Source: Corynebacterium humireducens NBRC 106098 = DSM 45392
GTDB taxonomy: Bacteria; Actinomycetota; Actinomycetes; Mycobacteriales; Mycobacteriaceae
Assembly: GCF_000819445.1 (NCBI RefSeq)
Contig: NZ_CP005286.1
Span: forward strand, 558,001 to 622,000
Direction: 5' to 3'
Length of the DNA stretch: 64,000 nucleotides
The notes below the pieces were generated by a model. The model searched no databases. It was not told the DNA's origin and saw only the letters and a program-made list of their open reading frames with translations. A program made the translations under genes and the position numbers. Below are positions 27,408 to 35,557 of the stretch, one piece after another (the stretch's first letter is position 1; each line of letters opens with the position of its first letter).

Positions 27408-30400
27408 ATGACGTCTCCTGCCCCGAAGCCCGTGGTCCGCCTCGTCGCGCGGAACCGGGATCTGCCCACCCGTACCTGGCCCGGCGAGCTGCCCACGAGC
27501 GGTGTCTGGCGGGTGACGGGGCCCGCGGGTTCCGGCGTCACCAGCCTGCTGGTGGACACCGTCCTGGCGCGTATCGACGCCGGCGTGGACCCCACCGGCA
27601 TCCTCGTCGTCGCCGCCTCCAAGGAGACGGGCGCGCTCATCCGCCGGGAGCTCACGGACCGTCTCGCGGGCACCGACTTCGCCTCCGAGGCCCCGCTCGT
27701 CCGTTCGGTGCACTCACTCGCCTTCGCGCTGCTGCGGGACGCCTCCGAGGACCCGGTGCGCCTCATCACCGGCGCGGAGCAGGACGCCGTCATCCGGGAC
27801 CTGCTGCGGGGGCACGCCGAGGAGGGGCGGGGGACCTGGCCGGCCGAGCACCGTCCCGCCCTCACCTTCGTGGGTTTCGCCCGCCAGCTGCGTGACTTCC
27901 TGCTGCGTGCCGCCGAGCGGGGCCTGTCCCCGGAGGACCTCGAGCGCCTGGGGCAGCAGTACCGCCGTCCCATCTGGAGCGCCGCCGGGGACTTCCTGCG
28001 GGAGTACGAGCAGACGATGGCGCTGTCCGCGGCGTCGAGCTACACCAGCTACTCCGCATCGGAGCTGGTCAGCGCGGTGCTGGAGAAGCCCGTCAGCTCC
28101 CGCTGGCACACCCTCGTCGTCGACGACGCCCAGCACCTCGACCCGACCTCCGCCGAACTCATCCGCCGCCTCATCCCGGGCACGGAGCTGGTGGTCGTCG
28201 GCGGTGACCCGGCGCAGTCGATCTTCCGCTTCCGCGGTGCGTCCCCGGAGTTCCTCACCGACCTCCCCGTCGACCGGGAGATCGTCCTGCCGGAGTCCCG
28301 CCGCGACCCGGAGCGTGAGGTGGTCATCGTCGACTCGACCACGGTGCAGAACGCCCTGATCGCCGACCGTATCCGGCGCGCGCACCTGCTGGAGGACGTC
28401 CCGTACTCCGACATCGCCGTCATCGTGCGGTCGACCGGCCAGATCGCCCCGGTGCGTCGCGCGCTGCTCGCCGCGGGGGTGCCCGTCCACCTCAACCCGA
28501 CGGACGTGGTGCTCTCGGAGCAGCGCATCGTGGCCAACCTGCTCCTCGGCGTCCGTGCACTCACCGAGGAACTCCCGCCCGCCGACCTGGAGGACCTGCT
28601 CCTCGGCCCCGTCGGTGGCGCCGATCCGGTCACGCTCCGCCGCCTCATCCGCGGTCTGCGGCGTTTCGACCCGGCCACCCGCGGCATGGACACCCTCCGC
28701 GGCCTGCTGCTTCCCGACGCCCCCCTGCCCGACTTCGGCGACCTGCTCACCGACCGGGAACGCGCGATCCTCGACCGCATCCGCGGGGTGCTCGAGGCGG
28801 GACGCGCGGCGCTGGGCAGCCGCAACGTGGAGGAGGTCCTGTGGGCGGTGTGGTCCGCCACCGGCCTGGCCGACCACCTGCTCGCCGCCTCCCTGCGCGG
28901 CGGTGCCACCGGTTCGCAGGCGGACCGCGACCTCGACGCCATGATGTCGCTCTTCGACGCCGCCGGCGACTACGCCGAGCGCCGCCCCACCGGCTCCGTC
29001 CGCGGCTTCCTCACCCACATCGAGGAACAGGAGCTGCCCACCGGCGTCCGCGACCGCCGCACCGCCACCCCGGAGGCCGTCACCCTGCTCACCGCGCACG
29101 GCACCGTCGGCGGTGAATGGGGCCACGTCGTGCTGGCCGGAGCCCAGGAAGGGGCATGGCCCTCCCTCGGCTCCACCGGATCGCTCTTCGACCAGGAGGA
29201 ACTCGTCGAGCTCCTCGACTCCGACATCGACCCCGACCTGCCGATCTCCCACACCGCCGAACGCCTCAAGGAGGAACGCCGCCTCTTCCACGTCGCCGCC
29301 TCGCGCGCGACAGAGCGGCTGCTCATCACCGCCGTCCACGTCCCGGAGGGCGATGACCCGACCGAACCCTCCCGCTTCATCGAGGAGTTCTGCACCACCC
29401 ACGGGCTGGAGGCGCAGCGCCACGCCGTCGACCCGGCGGACGACACCGCCGACTACGACCCCCTGCACGTGCGGCTGCTCTCCGTGCCCGGCCTGCTCGC
29501 CGAGCTGCGGCGCGTGGTCTGCGACGAGTCCGCGCGTGCCGACGAACGCACCCAGGCCGCCCGCCAGCTCGCCCGCCTCGCGGCGGCCGGGATCCCCGGC
29601 GCCGCACCGGAGGAGTGGTGGACGACCACGGAGGCGTCGACAAGCACGCCCCTGCCGGCGGTGACCGCGCTGTCGCCCTCCCGCATCGAGGGACTGCTGA
29701 CGTGCCCGCTGCGGGAGGTCGTGGGCAAGCTCTACGACGAGGAGGAGTCCCCGGTCGCGCTCACCCGCGGCAACCTTGCCCACTACTTCCTCGAGGCACT
29801 CGGCAGGGGAGTGGACCCGGAGGTCGCCGCCCGGCTCACCGAGGAGGCCTTCGCCGCGATCCAGGATGACCCCGTGTGGCGGGAGGAGACCGCCAGGCTT
29901 GACTTCGCCCGTCTGCTGTCGCGTACCCGCGAGTGGTACGAGTCGTCGCAGGTCAACCACTCCCTGGTGGGCGTCGAGATCCCGGTGGACGTGAACGTCG
30001 CCGAGGGGGTGCGTATCCGTGGGCGGATGGACCTGCTCAACGTGGACCCGGAGGGGCGCCACACGATCGTCGACCTGAAGACGGGCCGCTCCCTCCCGAG
30101 TCAGGAGAAGGTCCAGGAACACGCCCAGCTCATGGCCTATCAGCTGGCGCTCACCCGGGGCGCGCTGATCGACGGCACTGTCACCGACTCACCACCCGGC
30201 ACCCCGACGCTGGAGGTGGAGGGCGGGGTGCTCGTCTACCCGGGTGCGGACAACGTCAGCGTCCCCACCCGCACACAGGCAGCGAAGTCCGCGGAGGAGC
30301 TCGAGGAGTTCGCCGCACTGCTGCCCCCGCTGCTCAGCGAACTCACCGGTCCGCAGCTCACCGCCCGGGCCAACGACACCTGCGACAACTGCCCCATCCG

Positions 30401-30449
30401 AGCCCTCTGCCCGATCCAGACCGAAGGAATGCTGACCACCCATGCCTGA
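27408..30449 (+). CDS. adnA: AdnA subunit of the AdnAB helicase-nuclease
   Basis: Processes DNA double-strand breaks with AdnB, replacing RecBCD/AddAB in mycobacteria-type actinobacteria. The 1013 residues are a UvrD-like ATPase module plus a C-terminal RecB-type nuclease. The Walker A Lys is lost (GPAGSGVTS, about 40-48) and motif II reads VDDAQH rather than DExQD, so this motor is predicted inactive, as in mycobacterial AdnA. The nuclease shows IVDLKTGRS (about 887-895) and a Fe-S staple (TCPLREV about 765, then CDNCPIRALC about 994-1003). It overlaps adnB by 8 nt. Confidence 0.9.
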   Translation: MTSPAPKPVVRLVARNRDLPTRTWPGELPTSGVWRVTGPAGSGVTSLLVDTVLARIDAGVDPTGILVVAASKETGALIRRELTDRLAGTDFASEAPLVRSVHSLAFALLRDASEDPVRLITGAEQDAVIRDLLRGHAEEGRGTWPAEHRPALTFVGFARQLRDFLLRAAERGLSPEDLERLGQQYRRPIWSAAGDFLREYEQTMALSAASSYTSYSASELVSAVLEKPVSSRWHTLVVDDAQHLDPTSAELIRRLIPGTELVVVGGDPAQSIFRFRGASPEFLTDLPVDREIVLPESRRDPEREVVIVDSTTVQNALIADRIRRAHLLEDVPYSDIAVIVRSTGQIAPVRRALLAAGVPVHLNPTDVVLSEQRIVANLLLGVRALTEELPPADLEDLLLGPVGGADPVTLRRLIRGLRRFDPATRGMDTLRGLLLPDAPLPDFGDLLTDRERAILDRIRGVLEAGRAALGSRNVEEVLWAVWSATGLADHLLAASLRGGATGSQADRDLDAMMSLFDAAGDYAERRPTGSVRGFLTHIEEQELPTGVRDRRTATPEAVTLLTAHGTVGGEWGHVVLAGAQEGAWPSLGSTGSLFDQEELVELLDSDIDPDLPISHTAERLKEERRLFHVAASRATERLLITAVHVPEGDDPTEPSRFIEEFCTTHGLEAQRHAVDPADDTADYDPLHVRLLSVPGLLAELRRVVCDESARADERTQAARQLARLAAAGIPGAAPEEWWTTTEASTSTPLPAVTALSPSRIEGLLTCPLREVVGKLYDEEESPVALTRGNLAHYFLEALGRGVDPEVAARLTEEAFAAIQDDPVWREETARLDFARLLSRTREWYESSQVNHSLVGVEIPVDVNVAEGVRIRGRMDLLNVDPEGRHTIVDLKTGRSLPSQEKVQEHAQLMAYQLALTRGALIDGTVTDSPPGTPTLEVEGGVLVYPGADNVSVPTRTQAAKSAEELEEFAALLPPLLSELTGPQLTARANDTCDNCPIRALCPIQTEGMLTTHA

Positions 30450-33400
30450 CCACCACGCACCCAAGGTGACCCCGGAACTGCTCTCCGCCTGGCTCGGGCA
30501 GGAGCACCGGCCGACTCCGCAGCAGTCCGCGATCATCGGCGCACCACCCGGCCCGCTGCTCGTCGTCGCCGGCGCGGGTGCCGGAAAGACGGAGACCATG
30601 GCCGCCCGCGTCGTGTGGCTGGTGGCCAACGGCTACGTCACCCCCGACCAGATCCTCGGTCTGACGTTCACGCGCAAGGCGGCCCAGGAACTCGCCGCCC
30701 GTATCCGGCACCGCCTCGGCGTGCTGGCGGGCATCCCGAAGATCAGCCAGCTCGACCCCTCCGGCCAGCTGGCCGATGACCTGGCGCACCTGGCACCCAC
30801 CGTGTCCACCTACGACGCCTACGCCGCCCAGCTGGTCCGCGAGTACGGGCTCCTCGTGCCTGTGGAACCGGCCGGACGCATGATCACCGCCGCTGAGCTG
30901 CACGGTATCGCCCACCGGGTCGTCTCCGACTACCGCGGCAGGCACTCCTCGACGAACCAGGTCAAGACCGTCACCGAACGCGTCCTGGGTCTCATCACCG
31001 AGATGGGCAACGCCGTCGCGCAGGAGGAGGACGTCGTCGAGGAGACCCTGGCGTTCATCCGGGAGCTCGAGTCCCTGCCGCCGTACGGAAAGAAGGCACC
31101 CGACTACTTCACCAAGGACCAGCAGACGTGGCTCAAGGCGCAGCGCGAGCGCCTCGATCATTTCCCGCTCATCCACGAACTGCGTGCTGAACTGGCCTCC
31201 CTCGGAGTGACCACCTTCAACGAACAGATGTCGGTGGCCGCCCGCCTGGCCTCCACCCACGCGTCGGTGGGGGAGTCCCAGCGTCGTCGCTTCAAGGTCG
31301 TCATGCTCGACGAGTACCAGGACACCTCCCATTCCCAGCGCGTCTTGCTGTCCAGCCTGTTCGGCGGTGAGGACAGGGACATCACCGTCACGGCGGTCGG
31401 CGATCCCATGCAGGCCATCTACGGCTGGCGTGGCGCCACCTCCGAGAACCTGCGCGAGTTCGTCAATGACTTCCCCGCGGACGGTGCTCCGGCCCCGAAG
31501 AGGCAGCTCACCACCTCCTGGCGCAACCCCCCGGAGATCCTCGACCTGGCCAACGGCATCTCGGGGCAGCTGCTCGGTACCGGCCCCGACCGTGCGGTTG
31601 AGCCCCTCGACCCACGCCCCGGAGCGCCCACCGGGGACGTGGCCCTCGGCTACTTCCGTACCAGGGAGGAGGAGATGGACTTCGTCGCCGACCGTCTGGC
31701 CGCGGAGTTCCACGCCAAGCAGGAGGCCAAGGCCGCGGCGGCCTCCATCCGGGACGAGGAGGAGCGGAGGAAGGCGCTGAAGAAGGCGACCTTCACCGGT
31801 GCTGTGCTGGTGCGCAAGAACCGGCACACCGCCGACATCGCCCATGCCCTGGAGGTCCGGGGCATCCCCTACGAGATCTTCGGTCTCGGTGGGCTGCTCA
31901 GCCTGCCGGAGATCGCCGACGTCGTGGCTGTCGCCACCATGCTCGTCCGGCCCCAGGACTCCCCCGCGGCCCTGCGGGTGCTCACCGGCCCGATGGTCGG
32001 TCTGGGACTGTCCGACCTGGTGGCGCTGCGTAACCGGGCACGCAACCTGACCGCCGGCGGAGAGGGGCACACCCGCCACGACATCGACCCTGACCTGCCG
32101 GCGGAGGACCGTCTGCGCGCCCAGTTGGCCGCACTGGTCGACGAACCTCCGGAGCAGGTCTCCGGCCTGACGGACGCCGTCGCGGACCTGGGGGAACTCA
32201 GCCGCTACTCGGAGGAGGGGGTGCGCCGTCTGAAGCGGCTCAGCTCGCAGCTGCGCCGTCTGCGTACGAACAGCCTCAGCAAGTCCCTGCCGGACCTGTT
32301 CGCCGACATCATCGAGGTGTTCGGCGTCCGCACCGAGGTGCTCACCCGACCGGGCCCCACCGGTGCCGTCAACCTGGACGCGTTCCTCGACATGGTCGCC
32401 GCCTACCCGGGGGACAACCTCGGCGCGCTGCTCGACTACTTCGACCTGGCACGCGAGCATGAGGACGGACTCGCTCCGGGAGACGCCGCGGTGAAGGACG
32501 AGTGCGTCCAGATCATGACCGTCCACAAGGCCAAGGGACTGGAGTGGGACGTCGTCAGCGTCATCCGGGCGGACCAGTCGACCTTCACGGGTAACACGGA
32601 GACCTTCCTCACCCAGTCGCAGAGGATCCCCGACGCAGACGACGTCGACACGACCGAGGCGGAGAACCGGTCGCAGTTCTCCAGGATCTACGGCGAGTAC
32701 AGGGAGGGGAAGAAGGCGGAACTGGCGGAGGAGAACGCCCGTCTGTTCTACGTCGGCATCACCCGCTCCGAACGGGTACTCACCGTCACCGCCTCCCCGG
32801 CGGGTCGTTCCCCCAAGCCCTACGAGCACCTGGAGACCCTCCGCCGGCTCGCGCCCGACGCCGTGGTGGCCTGGGAGACGGACGCGGACGTCGAGAAGCA
32901 GGAGCAGGAGCCGGAGAACGGCACGTTCCCGCAGCTGGACCCCCAGCCCGCGGCCCTGGCCGGCGCAGAGCTGGTGCGTCAGGCCCTGGCGGAGCTGCCC
33001 GCCCCTGCGGCGGGCGAGACCTTCGACTTCTGGGAGGCGGAGGTCACGGCGCTGATCGAGGAGCACGAGGCCGCGCAGGCCCCGGTCGTGGAGGTGGCGC
33101 TGCCCGGTGAGCTCACCGCCACGGACCTGGTGAATCTGCGGGCGGATCCGCTGCAGTTCGCGCGTCGGCAGCGACGTCCCGTGCCGTTCCGGCCGAACCA
33201 GTACGCCAAGCGCGGCACGGCCTTCCACGAGTGGCTCGAGGACCGTTTCGGGGCCACGGCGCTGCTCGACGAGGATCAGCTGCCGGGCCTGGACGAACAG
33301 CCCGTCGACGCCGATGACCTGGTGAAGCTCAAGGAGTCCTTCCTGGCCAGCGAGTGGGCGGAGCGGACCCCGGAGTTCGTGGAGCAGCCCTTCGAGGTGA

Positions 33401-33705
33401 CCATCGGCGGGTCGGTGGTGCGCGGACGCATGGACGCCGTGTTCCGTGACCCGCAGGACCCGGAGGGCTGGCTGATCGTCGACTGGAAGACCGGCCGGCC
33501 GCCGAGCGGTCCGGACCGGAAGGCCGCGATCATCCAGCTGGCGGTGTACCGGGAGGCGTGGCGCCGGATCATCGGCGAGGACGTCCCCGTGCGTGCCGCA
33601 TTCCACTACGTGGGCTGGGGCGAGACCCTCGAGCCGCACGATCTGCCAGGTCATGCGGAACTGGAGCAGATGTTGGCGGAGGCGGTCGTCGACAAGGAGG
33701 CGTAG
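30442..33705 (+). CDS. adnB: AdnB subunit of the AdnAB helicase-nuclease
   Basis: The active motor of AdnAB: an ATP-driven 3'-5' translocase with its own nuclease. The 1087 residues contain Walker A GAGAGKTETM (about 46-55), motif II LDEYQDTSHSQ (about 288-298), motif III GDPMQAIYGWRGAT, motif V VHKAKGLEWD, motif VI YVGITRSER, and the nuclease core LIVDWKTGRPP (about 1012-1022) with upstream GTAFHEWLE. It has no Fe-S Cys cluster, unlike AdnA. The intact ATPase contrasts with the degenerate one upstream. Confidence 0.93.
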   Translation: MPDHHAPKVTPELLSAWLGQEHRPTPQQSAIIGAPPGPLLVVAGAGAGKTETMAARVVWLVANGYVTPDQILGLTFTRKAAQELAARIRHRLGVLAGIPKISQLDPSGQLADDLAHLAPTVSTYDAYAAQLVREYGLLVPVEPAGRMITAAELHGIAHRVVSDYRGRHSSTNQVKTVTERVLGLITEMGNAVAQEEDVVEETLAFIRELESLPPYGKKAPDYFTKDQQTWLKAQRERLDHFPLIHELRAELASLGVTTFNEQMSVAARLASTHASVGESQRRRFKVVMLDEYQDTSHSQRVLLSSLFGGEDRDITVTAVGDPMQAIYGWRGATSENLREFVNDFPADGAPAPKRQLTTSWRNPPEILDLANGISGQLLGTGPDRAVEPLDPRPGAPTGDVALGYFRTREEEMDFVADRLAAEFHAKQEAKAAAASIRDEEERRKALKKATFTGAVLVRKNRHTADIAHALEVRGIPYEIFGLGGLLSLPEIADVVAVATMLVRPQDSPAALRVLTGPMVGLGLSDLVALRNRARNLTAGGEGHTRHDIDPDLPAEDRLRAQLAALVDEPPEQVSGLTDAVADLGELSRYSEEGVRRLKRLSSQLRRLRTNSLSKSLPDLFADIIEVFGVRTEVLTRPGPTGAVNLDAFLDMVAAYPGDNLGALLDYFDLAREHEDGLAPGDAAVKDECVQIMTVHKAKGLEWDVVSVIRADQSTFTGNTETFLTQSQRIPDADDVDTTEAENRSQFSRIYGEYREGKKAELAEENARLFYVGITRSERVLTVTASPAGRSPKPYEHLETLRRLAPDAVVAWETDADVEKQEQEPENGTFPQLDPQPAALAGAELVRQALAELPAPAAGETFDFWEAEVTALIEEHEAAQAPVVEVALPGELTATDLVNLRADPLQFARRQRRPVPFRPNQYAKRGTAFHEWLEDRFGATALLDEDQLPGLDEQPVDADDLVKLKESFLASEWAERTPEFVEQPFEVTIGGSVVRGRMDAVFRDPQDPEGWLIVDWKTGRPPSGPDRKAAIIQLAVYREAWRRIIGEDVPVRAAFHYVGWGETLEPHDLPGHAELEQMLAEAVVDKEA

Positions 33706-33744
33706 GCAGTAGAGTCAGGGAGCAGAAACAGGAAGGAGTCGGGC

Positions 33745-34842
33745 ATGCGCAACCGCATCCGCGCGAGATTCCGCGGTGACACGGAGCTGAGCAAGCTGCC
33801 GGATCACGCACTGCTCGGGATCATCAACATCCCCGGCTCCGTGGCGGCGAGCCCGTGGGCGCTCATCGGGCGCCGTGTGCTCTACGCCTATCTCCTGCTG
33901 CTCCTGGTGGCGACCATCGTCTACCTGGACAAGGACGGCTACACCGAGGACCTGACGTTCATCGACGCGTTCTACTACTCGGCCGTGTCCCTGTCGACGA
34001 CCGGTTACGGCGACATCACCCCGGTGACGCAGTCCGCGCGACTGATCAACATCGTGGTGATCACACCGATCCGAATCGCCTTCGTTATCCTCCTCGTCGG
34101 TACGACCCTGTCGGTGCTGACGGAGAATTCCCGCAAGACCCTGCAGATCCAGCGTTGGAGGAAGTCCGTGCGCAACCACACCATCGTCATCGGCTACGGC
34201 ACCAAGGGGCGTTCCGCCGTGTCGGCGCTGCTCGCCGACGGCGTGCCGGCCAACCAGATCGTCGTCGTCGACACGGACAAGCAGGCGCTGGCCCGCGCCG
34301 AGAATCAGGGTCTGGTCACCGTCTACGGTTCCGGCACCAAGGCGGAGGTGCTCAAGATCGCCGGTGTCACGCGCGCCCGTTCCGTCGTCGTCGCCCCGAG
34401 CATGGACGACACCGCCGTGCTGGTCACGCTGTCGGTCCGGGAGATCGCGCCGTCGGCGATGATCGTCGCCAGCGTCCGCGAGTCCGAGAACCAGCACCTG
34501 CTGGAGCAGTCCGGCGCCGACTCGGTGGTCATCTCCTCGGAGACCGCCGGCCGTCTCCTCGGTCTGGCCACCGTGACACCCTCGGTCGTGGAGATGATGG
34601 AGGACCTGCTCAGCCCCGACGAGGGCTTCTCCGTCGCGGAACGTCCCATCGCGGAGGACGAGGTCGGCGCCAACCCGCGTCACCTCGCCGACATCGCCCT
34701 CGGACTGGTCCGCTCCGGCGAGCTCTACCGCATCGACTCGCCCGAGGCCGAGACCGTCGAGCCGGGCGACCGCCTCCTGTTCATCCGCCACGTCACCGGG
34801 GAGGACGTGAAACATGTTCCTGCCGATCGGCCCCGCGGGTGA
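33745..34842 (+). CDS. cglK: Potassium channel with RCK domain (CglK-like)
   Basis: K+ uptake or conductance channel. The 365 residues comprise a cytoplasmic N-terminus, membrane helix 1 (about 42-60), a pore loop with selectivity filter STTGYGD (about 85-91), helix 2 (about 102-122), and a C-terminal RCK/TrkA-N domain (VIGYGTKGRSAVSALL, Rossmann GxGxxG-like) with a TrkA-C domain. AAGGAG precedes ATG 33745. The ORF has an internal GTG 34168 with a perfect ribosome-binding site, which would yield the RCK domain alone. It overlaps nudC by 29 nt. Confidence 0.9.
   Translation: MRNRIRARFRGDTELSKLPDHALLGIINIPGSVAASPWALIGRRVLYAYLLLLLVATIVYLDKDGYTEDLTFIDAFYYSAVSLSTTGYGDITPVTQSARLINIVVITPIRIAFVILLVGTTLSVLTENSRKTLQIQRWRKSVRNHTIVIGYGTKGRSAVSALLADGVPANQIVVVDTDKQALARAENQGLVTVYGSGTKAEVLKIAGVTRARSVVVAPSMDDTAVLVTLSVREIAPSAMIVASVRESENQHLLEQSGADSVVISSETAGRLLGLATVTPSVVEMMEDLLSPDEGFSVAERPIAEDEVGANPRHLADIALGLVRSGELYRIDSPEAETVEPGDRLLFIRHVTGEDVKHVPADRPRG
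34157..34170 (+). promoter_or_regulatory. Internal ribosome-binding site and GTG for free RCK domain
   Basis: GGAGG (34157-34161) stands 6 nt before an in-frame GTG (34168). Translation from it gives a 224-residue soluble RCK protein beginning at RNHTIVIGYGTKG. MthK and reports on C. glutamicum CglK show that separately made RCK domains complete the gating ring. Confidence 0.55.
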
Positions 34843-35557
34843 GGTCCCCGTCGCGGAGGACGGCGCACCCCTGCGCTTTCCGACGTCCCCTTTCCCCGGC
34901 CTGACCGTCCAGGTCACCGCCGACCTGCACGCCGTGCGTGTCAGCCGGGAGCAGCTGGAGTCCCTGCTGCCCGCCGGTGGGCGGGTGGCCGACCCACGGG
35001 TCTTCGGGCATGACCGCACGATCTCCCGGGCGATCGCCCTGCTGCGGCACCGGGAGCTGTCGGGTTTCGACCCGGTCGACGGGACCCCGCTGTCCTACGG
35101 GGCGGACGGGGTCGTGGCGGTGGGTGGCGCGGGCCGCCGGATCTTCCCGCGCCTGGACCCGGCGGTCATCGGTCTGGTGGAACTGGCGGGGGAACAGCGC
35201 ATCCTGCTGGGTCGGAACGCACGCCGGGGCTCCTACTGGTCGCTCATCGCGGGGTACGTCGAGCCGGGGGAGAACCTCGAGGAGGCCTTCGCCCGGGAGG
35301 TCCGGGAGGAGACCGGCCGCCGCGTGCGTGACGTGCGCTACTGGGGCAGTCAGCCCTGGGCGGTGAGCAGTTCGCTCATGGTGGGGTTCACGTCCCTGAC
35401 CAGCGACGAGAATCCGGTGGGGGAGACCGACGGGGAGCTCGTCGAGACCCGCTGGGTGGCGCGTGCCGAGCTGGACGATCTACCCCTGGCCCGTCCGGGT
35501 TCGATCGCACATGCGATGATCACCGAGTGGAGGAACGCAAGGAGGACCACCCAGTGA
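34814..35557 (+). CDS. nudC: NAD(H) pyrophosphatase NudC (zinc-site-less)
   Basis: Nudix hydrolase cleaving NADH/NAD+ and possibly NAD caps on RNA. The 247 residues hold the Nudix box GYVEPGENLEEAFAREVREE (from about 152) and the NudC-type downstream motif GSQPWAVSSSLM (about 178-189). The family's Cys4 zinc ribbon before the Nudix domain is absent; the whole protein has no Cys. It overlaps cglK (29 nt) and the uvrD2 start, suggesting one transcript. The order matches Rv3200c-Rv3199c-Rv3198c. Confidence 0.9.
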   Translation: MFLPIGPAGEVPVAEDGAPLRFPTSPFPGLTVQVTADLHAVRVSREQLESLLPAGGRVADPRVFGHDRTISRAIALLRHRELSGFDPVDGTPLSYGADGVVAVGGAGRRIFPRLDPAVIGLVELAGEQRILLGRNARRGSYWSLIAGYVEPGENLEEAFAREVREETGRRVRDVRYWGSQPWAVSSSLMVGFTSLTSDENPVGETDGELVETRWVARAELDDLPLARPGSIAHAMITEWRNARRTTQ

